Origin: Hibiscus mutabilis
Taxonomy: Eukaryota; Streptophyta; Magnoliopsida; Malvales; Malvaceae
DNA length: 64,000 nucleotides
Direction of reading: 5' to 3'
Assembly (NCBI GenBank): GCA_019671005.1
Contig: CM033732.1
Span: 48,039,392 to 48,103,391, forward strand
Made by a program: the position numbers and the translations under genes. The notes beneath the pieces are model-generated. The model had not been told where the DNA came from and ran no database searches. It worked only from the letters and a program-made list of their open reading frames with translations. Positions 22,772 through 33,400 of this stretch are shown in pieces (the stretch's first letter is position 1; the number at the start of each line of letters is the position of its first letter).

Positions 22772-24024
22772 TAGGATGAGGTACATGATGCTGAATTTTT
22801 CATTTCATGCATGTGCTGTGCATGCTACACAATAACTACATTTAGGAATCAACACTCTTTTATTTCTCACTGCTACACAATAACATTATTTATTTATTAT
22901 TTTTTTTGAGCTAAGGTATCCACCGCCGATAGCAGTGACTAATCCCCTCGCCGAAGGTGCTTCCACTAAGAGGTAAAGTTCATCAGAAGTCTTTATACTA
23001 TATCTAAAAGTTCACTTTAGTCCTACTATAAAAAGAAACATTTTAGTCCTTGTACTATATATAAAAGTTCATTTTAGTCTATCTACTATTAAAAGGGATG
23101 TTTTATTCCTTGTACGCTTTAAAAGTGTGTATTTTTGTCCAAAATTTTAAGTTATAGTTAGTTGGCTTAAATATTTTCGTCTACACACCCGTTAAGTCCC
23201 TATCAATTTTGAAATTGAGCAAATCGACCCCCTTGAATAATTTATTCAATGTACATTGTGAAAGTGGATAAATAAAATTAATCTATGATGGTGTGGACTT
23301 TTTTTGTTAGTACACATGTCAAACCGTGCTTGGATAATTTTTTAAATAAAATAAACTAAAATTTTTATATAATTTTACAATAGTTTTTTTATGGACAAAA
23401 CTTTGATACACAGGCTGTGTAAAATTAATTTTACACAAGCTTGTATATTTACACTATAAAAACTAAATTCTAAATTCTTAACTCTAACCCTAAAAGACTA
23501 AACCCCACACCCTAAACCTTAAATTCTAAACATTAACCTTAAATTCTAAACCCTACAACCTAAACCTCTAAACCTAAAACCCTAACCCCTAAAACTAAAA
23601 GGCACGTGTAAACTAAAGTTTACACGGTCTGTGTATCAAAGTTTTTTCCCTTTTTTTATTGTTTTTGAAAATTTTAATGTTCTATTTTTTATGATTTTTG
23701 TATATCTTTTTCAATTTAACCTTTACTCTCACTCTATATCTAAAAATTTTTAAAAAAAATCAATGTACTCTAAATCTAAATCTACAAATTCTAAGAAGAT
23801 TTTTAAACGGCTATTTCTATTCTGGTAACAGTTCTTGTTTTTCTTTTCGAGCTTTATTAATTAATCTCTAGAAAATTAGGATAACTAACTTGCTTGTTTA
23901 TGATAAATTGAGAATTTTATGCAATATTAAGTTTTTATTGATTTACTGATTTTGGACATCAATTTTGCACAAGATATCTAATAATATTGTTTGAGTAACG
24001 ATATGTAGAGTTGTTGATACTAAT
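22772..24024 (+). other. Intergenic AT-rich stretch after unit 1
   Basis: No gene is supported. A degenerate tandem repeat of roughly 55 bases, carrying TTTTAGTCCTTGTAC-like words, covers about 23000-23130. On the minus strand, 22896-22982 reads like the 3' end of a SINE (GGGGATTAGTC...GGTGGATACC then an A-rich tail). A foldback MITE occupies 23393-23650. The remainder is simple AT-rich sequence. Confidence 0.5.
23393..23650 (+). mobile_element. Foldback MITE with telomere-like interior, copy 1 (258 bp)
   Basis: The left end GGACAAAACTTTGATACACAG is mirrored by the right end CTGTGTATCAAAGTTTTTTCCC, giving terminal inverted repeats of about 20 bases or more, extended inside by GTGTAAA/TTTACAC. 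A perfect nine-base target duplication TTTTTTTAT flanks it (23384-23392 and 23651-23659), as in Mutator-like elements. The interior is a degenerate run of CCCTAAA/CCTAAAC words. No open frame. Relatives lie at 44076-44295 and 56042-56286. Confidence 0.88.
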
Positions 24025-24475
24025 CCTTATGCATAGTATATGAACTAATGATATAATTTGACCATTATATTGAGGGTTGTGTGTAACCAAATTAATTAAA
24101 TAGTTTAAGGGTTTTTTTCGTATTTGCAGTGAGAGTTTTCAACGAAATGTGTGTATACAGTTTATGGTGTAAACAGTAAAATACAAAAGAATAATTTTAT
24201 ACCTCCAAAAGTTTTGGAAAATTGTTTAAACTATCTCACAAACCACTAGTTGTTTAAACTTTTAATTTAAACGTGTCTTCGTACAACTGCTAATGCTAGT
24301 AGTGATAGTAGACTTATGGGGCCTGTAGGTACCCATTGATTCGGTTTTGAACACCCCTACGTATATACTTGAGGTGTTCCCATCATTGAAGAAATCAATT
24401 ATTCTACCAATAGTCTTTAATTTAAAGTTAACATGTTCCAATCACCGAAGAAATGGATTATTCTATGTTTTACTC
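24025..24475 (+). repeat. Upstream block duplicated at 27065-27425
   Basis: Sequence before DC1 unit 2 reappears, diverged and with indels, before unit 3. Shared words include GAGAGTTTTCAACGAAATGTG/GAGAGTTTTCAACAAAATGTG, ATACCTCCAAAAGTTTTGG, TCCCATCATTGAAGAAATCA and CTTTAATTTAAAGTT. Units 2 and 3 are therefore a segmental duplication that includes the likely promoter, not only the coding exons. Confidence 0.8.
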
Positions 24476-24567
24476 CCCCTTCTATCATTTTCTATCATTA
24501 TCTCTGCAATCCAGCTCTTTGTTTCTTCCTACATTTCTACATTTTCCATCTTATTTTGTCCTTTGAG

Positions 24568-26557
24568 ATGGATATTCAACTTTCCAGCAAATTTGGTTCC
24601 TTTGATAATTATATATATCTTGAGATGGGTGTTCAACCTTGCAGCAAATGTGGTTCCTTTGATGATTATAGATATGTTGAGAAGGATGAAGGGAAATGTT
24701 GTGAAGAATGTGGAGGGAAAATCTCAGACGGTGCATTTGCTTGTCAACACTGCAACGTTTGCCTGCACAGATCATGCGCGGTTAAAAAGCCTCGTCGTCT
24801 GTCTCATGAGATTATGCACCCCCTCCACTTGCAGCACCCACTTCAACTCGTATGGTTTCATGGGGATCTCATTTGTGATAAATGTTTGTATATATCTGCT
24901 GGCTACGCATACAGATGTTATCCATGCCATTTCAATCTTGATCTCGCCTGTGCTTCTTCGACCAACGATGAACTTCCTAAAGATCAAGAGCCCTTGAGGT
25001 TTCAAGATGGGAAGAAAAAGACAATCCAGCATTACAGCCATGCTCACGAGCTGAGCTTCTTCAAATATAGCAAGACAGGCGAACAAGACTTGGATTGTTT
25101 CTGGTGTGAAAAACATCTATCCGGAGTGTGCTATGGTTGTACATATTGCGAGTTCTATCTTCATCCGGCGTGCATCGATAAGATACGGAGGACACTTCCC
25201 ATCCTTTTCATCCTGGCCACCGTCTTCGCTTAAGCTATGCCCATGAGAGGGGAAATGCTATGCCTGTAAAAATGTTTTGGGTTTTTTTAGCCTTTGCTAT
25301 AAGTGCGAGAAGTGCAGCTTCCGCCTTGATATGGACTGTGCGAAAAGCTTGCCCACCCTAAAACTTGCCTGCCACCCTCACCTTGTCACTTATTTCAGAG
25401 ATTTTAGTGATGATGCTAGTATTTGTCATACATGTGGTAAGGGTTGCGGTGGTGCTACTATTTGTCATTGTGTGCAATGCGATATTAGCTTCCATCTAAA
25501 GTGTGTCGTACCATCCGAAGCCAAACAAAAGTATCACAGGCATCCGCTTATCCTGATGGAATCGGTGAAAGAAGATGATTCTGATGAATTTTGTTGTGAT
25601 GTTTGTGAGAAGGAAAGGGATCCGAAGCATCCTGTTTATTACTGTCAAAGTTGCACCTATATAGCTCATACTCAATGCGCACTCCCTGAGGTAATTTAAT
25701 TTTTACAATCGAAGCGGATATTTATAATATTGGTCTAGATGTGATGATGATTAATATTTGTTTGATGAGTAGGATCAAATTTCATCCTCCATGGAAAGCG
25801 AGGAAGCTTTGTGTGAGAAGGAAATGGAGCAGAATGAAGGGACTATCTCGCCCACAATCTGGTTTGTAACTATTGAAGTATATGTTTTCTTTTTAAAGAA
25901 ATATCATTACAATCAAGGCAAAACATAGTACATGAGGGCTGCATAACCAAAAACAGAAAACATAGCAGCCATACACAGACGCATATAAACTAAAACAGAG
26001 GCATCAAAACCGTCTCATCTTCAAATGATAGATTAATCCTTTGATATAATTGTTTCTTTTTAAATTCAGATTCGACCTATCATCCACCAACACCAAATGT
26101 ACTAGGTAACCGAGGAATTGAAAGGAAAAATATATTGCCGAGCTTGTCGTCTGGTAATTAATGGTGCAAGCTACTCCTGTAAACAATGTCGTGGTGGCTT
26201 TTACCTGCATGAAGAATGCGTTAAATTGGCATACGAGATACATCACCCCTTTCATTCCACCCATCCTCTTAACCTTTATACTTCAATTCTACCTAATAGT
26301 TCGAGAGATAGATTCATTACATTTGATGAGTGTAAAGACGTTTCTTTTGGCTTCATATATTTGTGCGAGCAGTGTAATTTCAAGCTTGATGTGAAATGCG
26401 CTGCTCTAAAATCTCATAAAACCGGGGTTTCACACGACAAAACAATGGATAGAGTAACCGAATTGCACCATTTCAGCCACCCCCATAAGCTTGTCCTTGC
26501 CTAGTGCAATGACCCTATAGATAAACCAAAGTGCACAATTTGTGATTTACCGATCTT
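24568..26557 (+). pseudogene. DC1-domain gene, unit 2
   Basis: Three exons: 24568-25690 (start ATGGATATTCAAC, the start best supported by homology), 25773-25861 (short acidic linker beginning DQISSSMESEEAL) and 26070 onward. Exon 1 carries several Cys/His modules, among them CSKCGSFDDYRYVEK, CCEECGGKISDGAFACQHC, LICDKCLYISAGYAYRCYPC, DCFWCEKHLSGVCYGC and CHTCGKGCGGATICHCVQC, each of the DC1 type. Damage: a missing T near 25197 compared with unit 3 (ACACTTCCC against ACACTTTCCC), a second one-base slip between about 25240 and 25250, TAG in place of GAG in exon 3 (about 26101-26105), and TAG at 26503-26505. At 26557 it breaks off mid-domain into importin-alpha sequence. Confidence 0.85.
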
Positions 26558-26865
26558 TGTTGCCGCGATCGGAATATAATTACAGTTTGTGTAGAAGGGC
26601 TTGAAAACATTCTGAGGCTAGGAGAAGCTGATAAATCTATGTCCACAAACGGAGGAGTGAATCTCTATGCACAAATGATTGGTGATGCAAGGGGGGTCGA
26701 GAGAAGATTGAGTATTTACAGTCTCTTCACAACACTAAGATTTATAAAAAGGTTGCGGAAATTCTTACAAGATATTGGTCGGAAGATGATGATGTATTAG
26801 ATGGAGATGATCATGTATCAGAGGAAGATAATAATGTGTCAGATGAAGATGATGTCTTCTGGTGA
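26558..26865 (+). pseudogene. Importin-alpha C-terminal remnant fused to unit 2
   Basis: In one frame from 26561 it reads CRDRNIITVCVEGLENILRL, then GEADKSM...GGVNLYAQMIGDARG. After a one-base slip in a G run (about 26693-26698) it continues KIEYLQSLHNTKIYKKVAEI and an acidic tail ending DEDDVFW with TGA at 26863-26865. This is the last ARM region and acidic C-terminus of importin-alpha. It is joined to the DC1 exon out of frame and without an intron. The shared word GATCTT at the junction (also in the importin exon of unit 1 at 22286-22291) suggests a microhomology deletion of a longer DC1-importin gene like unit 1. Confidence 0.85.
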
Positions 26866-27064
26866 TGTTACTCGAACAATAGTCCTGAAATATGTTAAAC
26901 TAAATACTATTACTCCCTGTATTTGGTATAATGCTCTCCAATTTGATCATTTTAAGTCATTGTAATTTAATCATGTTATAATTGTATTATTTGAGTTAAG
27001 ATTGAATTTCAAATATCAAAAAGTACATGGATTGAAATTGATCAACTAGAATACATGGACTAAA

Positions 27065-27425
27065 TTTACAATTTATGCTTAGTATATGTACGAATGACAA
27101 TTTTTAACCAATATATCGGGGGTTGTGAGCAACCAATTTAATAAAGATCAGTTTAATATTTTGTAATTATTGTGAGAGTTTTCAACAAAATGTGTATATA
27201 TGAGTATATAATACAGTTTATGGTGTATAAAATACAAAAGAATAATTCTATACCTCCAAAAGTTTTGGAAAATTGTTTAAATTATCTCCTTCCCATCATT
27301 GAAGAAATCAATTATTGTGCTAATACTCTTTAATTTAAAGTTGTTGCCTTTCCACAGCAGCTTATGCCTATATACTTAACGTCTTCCAATCACTGAAGAA
27401 AAGGATTATTCTATGTGCTTTACTT
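27065..27425 (+). repeat. Upstream block of unit 3 (copy of 24025-24475)
   Basis: Diverged copy of the unit 2 upstream region, with the same words in the same order (for example ATACCTCCAAAAGTTTTGG) and an insertion near 27340-27380. Confidence 0.78.
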
Positions 27426-27534
27426 GCCAAAATGTATCTCTTTTCCCTCACATAACTGAATTGCCTTTCATTAATTTAATTGTCATCCCTCCATTCCACC
27501 ATTTTCTACCATTCTCTATGTAATCCTGCTCTTT

Positions 27535-27636
27535 TTTTGTTTAACCACCGGTTTCGACTCGTTAGTCGACTAATCCAGATCGAGTTTTGTTTAAGGGACC
27601 TAGCACCTTAACCCGCTAGACTAACTGGTGGTTGGT
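27535..27636 (-). mobile_element. Short tRNA-derived SINE
   Basis: Read on the minus strand, it has a box A-like TAGTCTAGCGGG and a box B-like GAGTCGAAACC, and ends GTGGTTAAACAAAAAAAG, an A-rich tail. It is flanked by direct repeats of about 16 bases with one mismatch (TGTAATCCTGCTCTTT at 27519-27534 and TGTAATCCTGCCCTTT at 27637-27652). The insertion is absent at the equivalent place before unit 2. Box B lies unusually near the 3' end, so the element may be a shortened or rearranged SINE. Confidence 0.62.
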
Positions 27637-28496
27637 TGTAATCCTGCCCTTTGTTTCTTTGTAAATTTCTACATTCTCCATCTTCATTGTCCGTTGAGGG
27701 ATATCGAACTTTCCAGCAAATTTGGTTCCTTTGATCATTATATATATCTTGAGATGTGTGTTCAACCTTGCAGCAAATGTGGTTCCTCTGATTATTATAG
27801 ATATGTTGAGAAGGTTGAAGGGAAATGTTGTTAAGAATGTGGAGGCAAAATCTCAGACGCTGCCTTTGCTTGGCAAGGCTGCAACGCTTGCCTGCACAGA
27901 TCATGCGCGGTTAAAAAGCCTCATCGTCTGTCTCATAAGATTATGCACCCCCTCCACCTGCAGCACCATGCAGATTTCATTTGTGATAAATGTTTCTATA
28001 TATCTGCTGGCTACGCATACAGATGTTATCCATGCCATTTCAATCTTGATCTCGCCTGTGCTTCTTCGGACAATGGTGAGCTGCCTAAAGATAAAGAGCC
28101 GCCGACATTGAAGAAAAAGACAACCCAGCATTACAGCCATGGTCATGAGCTGAGCTTCTTCAAATATAAGAAGATGCACGAAGAACACTATGATTGTTTC
28201 TGGTGTGAGAAACATCTGTCCGGAGTGTGTTACGGTTGTTTCTACCAGAGATGCAAGTTGTATCTTCATGGGGCGTGCATCGATAAGATACCGAGGACAC
28301 TTTCCCATCCTTTTCATTCTAGGCACCCTCTTCGGTTAAGCTATAATATGGGAGGAAGATGCTATGTTTGTAAACATCATGTAGGTGGTCTTAGTCCTTG
28401 CTATAAGCGTGAGATGTGCAGCTTCCGCCTTGATATGGACTGTGCTAAACTCTTCCCCACCCTAAAACTTGCCTGCCACCCTCATCTTCTCGCGTA

Positions 28497-28620
28497 CTTC
28501 AGAGACTCCGGTCACTCCACATCCAAGTTCACTCATTTCAGAGACTCCAATCCTGAGTTCAATTATCTCAGACACTCCATTTCTGAGGTCACTTATTCCA
28601 GAGACTCCACTTCTAAGTTC
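28497..28620 (+). repeat. In-frame 30-bp tandem repeat in DC1 unit 3 (four units)
   Basis: Four units of the form TATTTCAGAGACTCC...TCTGAGTTCACT encode YFRDS..TSKFT, HFRDSNPEFN, YLRHSISEVT and YSRDSTSKFH; the first has nine extra bases. Unit 2 has only one such unit (YFRDFSDDAS) at this place. The repeat lengthens the linker between two DC1 modules without breaking the frame. Confidence 0.82.
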
Positions 28621-29103
28621 CATTGTCATACCTGTGACAAGGATTGCGGTGGTGCTAGTATTTGTTGTTGTGTGCAATGCGATGTTAGCTTCCATCTAAA
28701 ATGTGTCCTACCATCCGAAGCTAAACAAAGGTATCACAGGCATCCACTTATCCTGACGGAATCGGTGAAAGAAGATGATTCCGATGAATTTTGTTGTGAT
28801 GTTTGTGAGAACAAAGGGATCCGAAGCATCCTGTGTATTACTGTCGGAGTTGTACCTATATAGCTCATATTCAATGCGTACTGCCTCGGGTAATAATTCT
28901 TTTGGGACATTCAATTTGTCAATGTCTTTGCTATTTTCAATTTGTGAAGCTCTTTGGCTTTGATTAGACTCTCATGATTAATATTCTGTTGGGATAATGA
29001 ATAGGATCAAATTTCATCCTCCATGGAAAGCCAGGAAGCTTTGTCAGTGAAGGAAATGGAGCAGAAAGAAGAGAGAAATGCCATCCACAATCTGGTTTGC
29101 AAC

Positions 29104-29147
<44 letters not shown>
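29104..29147. repeat. (TA)n and (GA)n microsatellite in DC1 unit 3 intron
   Basis: About 19 bases of alternating TA (29104-29122) followed by about 20 bases of GA repeats, directly after the exon 2 splice donor and before the TTTTTAAATGCAG acceptor. Confidence 0.9.
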
Positions 29148-29826
29148 AACATAAACTTGTTTCTTTTTAAATGCAGCTTCAACCTATCATTCAGAAACAC
29201 CCGATGTATGAGGTAACCGAAGCGTTCAAAGGGAAAATATATTGCCGAGCTTGTCGTCTGGTACTTAATGGCGCAAGCTACTTCTGTAAATGTCGTGGTG
29301 GCTTTTACCTACACGAAAAAAGCGCTAAATTGCTATACAAGATACGACATCCTTTTCATTCTACCCATCCTCTTTACCTCTACACTTCGTATGACCCGAC
29401 CCTTCAGTTGGTCGATTCATTACATGTGATGAGTGTAAAGACATTTGTCTTGGCTTCATATATTGGTGTGAGCAGTGTAATTTCAAGCTCGATGTGAAAT
29501 GCGCTGCTCTAACAGCTCATAAAACTGGGGTTTCATAAGAAAAAAGGATGGATAGAGTAACCGAGTTGCACCATTTCAGCCACCACCATAGCCTTGTCCT
29601 TGCCTACTGCAATAACCCTATAGATAAAACAAACAGCACAATTTGTGAATTGCCAATCTTAGGTCCAGCCTATTTTTGCCCCGAGCACGGTTGTCGGTAT
29701 ATCATTCATGAGTCTTGCCGTAGGCTTCCACAAAAGATCCATTTCATCGAAATCACACGGTGGTTTTAGGCAATAATACTCTGTACCCTTCAAATCCACA
29801 ATGTTACGCCTGCCCTTTTATCATTG

Positions 29827-30485
29827 TCTGAAGTGTTCCGTCAATTTTCATTAGAATGCTTTAATTATACTCGCTCGATAACTTGAATCACTTGATCTTG
29901 AACCAACAATAATTGTAAAGTTTTAAACAACACTAAGATTATACATTGTATTACACTGAAAGATATCAATAATCAGCTAAATATTTAAAAGAACAGCAAC
30001 ATCAAATCCAAGTCAGCATGAAATTTAATCGAAAAGAATTCCGAAAACGATAGGAAGAAAGTATACATTTGCATCAAAGGCCACCTTTCTATGGACCAAA
30101 GATGCATCAAAGGCAACTGTTTTAAAATTCTATTTCTTAAAGAACCCAAATTTGTTCATCTTTCCTATACCAAGTGTCACTTAGTTCCTCGAGGCATCGA
30201 GCGATTGCCCCCATCAAAATTTGATCCCGAAAACGAGAACCAAGTGACTGCAACAAGGGACTTCTTTGTACCCTTTTTTAACAGACAACTGGCAATCAGA
30301 TTTTGCCAATCAATGGTAACACAGTCAAGATGAACTCATTTTGCTTCTATAAAAAAGAATGGGCTGTATAATTGGCTCAAAATATATGATTACCGACCTC
30401 CCTCACAATACCCAAATCAAGGGAAGGCAAACCAGAACAAAAGCATATACAAGTTTAGACCTGTCTTTACCAGGATTATGTGGAT
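29827..30485. other. Gap between DC1 unit 3 and BLISTER
   Basis: Non-coding sequence between two convergent genes. The right part (towards 30485) is the likely 3' untranslated region of BLISTER on the minus strand. The small open frames here (for example 30091-30333) resemble no family I know, and I see no repeat structure. Confidence 0.5.
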
Positions 30486-33400
30486 TTAGTATGAAAGCTG
30501 CTTGTTGGGTCTCCGTCTTGATGGCCCCCCGGGGAAGAGCTTCATGATCCATCCTAATACCCTCTCCACCACCTTCAAGGAAATTAAAGTGTAGTTAAGA
30601 TTCTAAATGTTTGAAATTCTCTGTGTTTATCAAATTTTGGCAAGGTTGAAGTAAACATTAACATATACGGCAGGCTCAATCTTCCAGTAATATGACTTAA
30701 AAGCACAAAATAGTGCCTCTTCAAACCAAGGTTAATATGTTGCTACGATAATCGATAACGTGGGAATACAAAATAACTAACAAAGGAGAGAGCAGCGGTA
30801 CCTCATCACCCTCATCTGCATATGTAGTAGTAATATCATGAATTATTCGAGACTCAGGTTGTCTAGCCGGAATATTCTCACTTGCCAGACTTTGAGCTGT
30901 CAGAAGCTCCAATCTTTGAGTTTGCAGTTCAAGTTTCTTGGACAACTCCTCGTTCAACTCCTTTATTTGTGAATTAGCAACGTTACAGACAATGGAAATT
31001 ATAAACAACCATTCATTTAGAAATAGAAACAATCAAACAGTCAAAGAGACCGTTAAAAAACAGCCGGCAAGAAAATGGCTAGCATGTCTACTGTAGGTTG
31101 GCGTGTAAATAGGAGTTGTAAATATATCCCAACTAGTAGGTTATGTTAATCCTAACTTGTGGTTTAAATTTTAAACTAACTCTATCTTGTATAGGATAAG
31201 TGATGAGAGATAAAGTTCTATCTTGTATAGGATAAGTGATAAAGTTCTATCCTAGAATTTAGCTACCTAGGTTAAACCTCTTTGTAAAAAGTCTATAAAT
31301 AGACTCCTCCAATGTATTTCGAAATATGAAAAAACAGTGCTGATAATTCTCTGTTTTCTACATGGTATCAGTAGGTCGATCCTATCTCTTTTAAATATTT
31401 TTTTTCACTCCTTGATTGTTTTTTTTTTTACAATCATCTATGGTTACCTCGGAGCCCTCAAATTCAGAAGTAAGCTCTCAAACCAGCCCTCGTCCATCTA
31501 ATTTTCAGATGTCAGATGCATCTCTTCCTTGGTCCCAGTCTGCTGGTTTTCCAGATCCAGATTTCAGAAGGAAGCTCACTTGGCCACAGTGAATTCATTA
31601 AATTGGATAGTGGATTCTGGTGCCTATGACCACATGACAAGGAATCCAAGTCTCTTCCATACGTATAGCAGTCACAACTCCCCTTTCTCTATCAAGATAG
31701 CAGATGGTTTCCTCTCAAATGTGAAAGGAAGTGGTTCCATTCGATTGAGTTCAAAGCTAGTATTATCAAATGTGCTTTTTGTTCCTAAACTAGCATGCAA
31801 TCTGTTGTCTGTCAGTAAATTGATTAAGGATATTGAATGTGGTGTTAATTTTGGAGTTGATGGTTGTGTTTTTCAGGCACAGGGCTCGAAGGTGGTGATT
31901 GGCAGTGCTAGGTTGTGTAATGGCTTATACATTCTTGATGGTCTACCCTCTTCAAATCAGACAATTCCTAGCTGTCTTCAGACTTCTATTTTAGCTTCCT
32001 GACTATCATCCAATAATGTTATGCTTTGGCACTATAGATTAGGACATCCAAGCTTTTCATATCTTGCTAAATTGTTTCCTACACTCTTTATTAATAAAAA
32101 TCCAGCATCTTTTACATGTGAAGTGTGTCAACTGGCCAAACATACAAGACAAACATATGTTTCTTCTACATTTAAACCTACATCACCCTTCTCTACTATT
32201 CACAATGACATTTGGGGCCCTTCTAAAGTCAAAAGTATTTCCGGGTCTAGATGGTTTATATCCTTTATTGATGATTACTCTAGGACAACCTGGACATTCT
32301 TGATGAGAGAAAAATCCGAAGTTGAAAAATGTGTTTAAAAGTTTTTATCATATGGAGTGGCTGAGAGGAAAAACAGACACTTACTTGAAGTCACTAGATC
32401 TCTTTTCTTTTCTGCTAATGCGCCTAAATACCTTTGGGGGAGGCTCTTCTTACACCACATACCTTATTAATAGGATGCCTAGTAAACCTCTTGGCTTCAA
32501 AGTTCCTACTGAGATTTTGTTGACTCTTTTTCCGCACTATAAACCCTTGTCCACTGGTCTCTCACTTCGGGCGTTTGGGTGTACAGCTCTTGTCCATATA
32601 CACAGTAATTCTCGGGGTAAACTTGATCCTAGATCCATAAGGTGTGTGTTTATAGGATATTCCTCGAGTCAGAAGGGTTACAAATGTTACTGCCCAACTA
32701 CTAGAAAAATATATATTTCTTTTGATGTCACATTCTTTGAAAATAAACCCTACTTTGAAATTCAGGGGGAGAAATACAAGGAATTTCAGTCCTTGTGTGA
32801 CATGCAGCCCATTCCTTCCTTACCAATCCTTGATGAACATACTGCCGCTCCAGATATTGTGCCTTCTTTACCCGCCACTCCAGAAATTGTGCCTTCTTTA
32901 ACCATTTCTAATGAAACTATGGATGTTGTATCTAATTACCTAGAGGATATTCTTTCTCCTCAATCTTTCTCTCCTAAATCAAAGCTGAACAGCCCCTTTA
33001 TAACACCTCCTCCAACACTAAAAACTGTACCACATATGTCCCCAACTTCTGAAACTCCACAAAGACAACTCAGTGCTTATACAAGAAGGAGCCCCAACTG
33101 AAGCTATTAGACAGACAGCCTAACACAGTTCAAGAACCAGTTTTGAGTTCTGCTGCTGAGGAAACAAATGGTAACACTATCTCACAAGTTCCTGCTACTA
33201 GTGGTTTAGATGATTTTCCTATTGCTATTAGAAAGGGGTAAGAAAGTGTACGGCTCACCCTATTAACAGATTTGTTGCCTATGGAAAATTGTTATCTGGT
33301 TTTAAAGCCTTTACAGCTAGTGTTGACAGTTTGAGAATTCCTAAGACAGTGGAAGAGGCCTTAGAGCATCCTGAGTGGAAAAGAACTGTTGAGGAAGAGG

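Larger units (their letters stand above)
27697..29826 (+). pseudogene. DC1-domain gene, unit 3 (truncated)
   Basis: Exons match unit 2: about 27697-28889, 29005-29094, and from 29177. The start codon is lost (AGGGATATC where unit 2 has ATGGATATT), TAA replaces a Glu codon near 27832, and a one-base loss near 28810 shifts the frame. The longest open piece, 27943-28863 (306 codons), keeps modules such as FICDKCFYISAGYAYRCYPC, CFWCEKHLSGVCYGC and HTCDKDCGGASICCCVQC. A further frame change and a stop lie in exon 3 (around 29390-29540). Homology then jumps at about 29817 from GCCTGCCCTTT to TATCATTGTCTGAAG, skipping about 230 bases present in unit 1, and fades by about 29860. No importin-alpha sequence follows. 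Confidence 0.83.

Noticed and set aside
23460..23600. Interstitial telomere repeat
   Set aside because: The CCCTAAA words are degenerate and lie wholly between the inverted ends of a MITE that also occurs elsewhere, so it is part of that element and not a telomere relic.
24347..24997. 216-codon frame overlapping DC1 unit 2
   Set aside because: It is another frame over the real DC1 exon. The DC1 frame has the Cys/His pattern and homologues in units 1 and 3.
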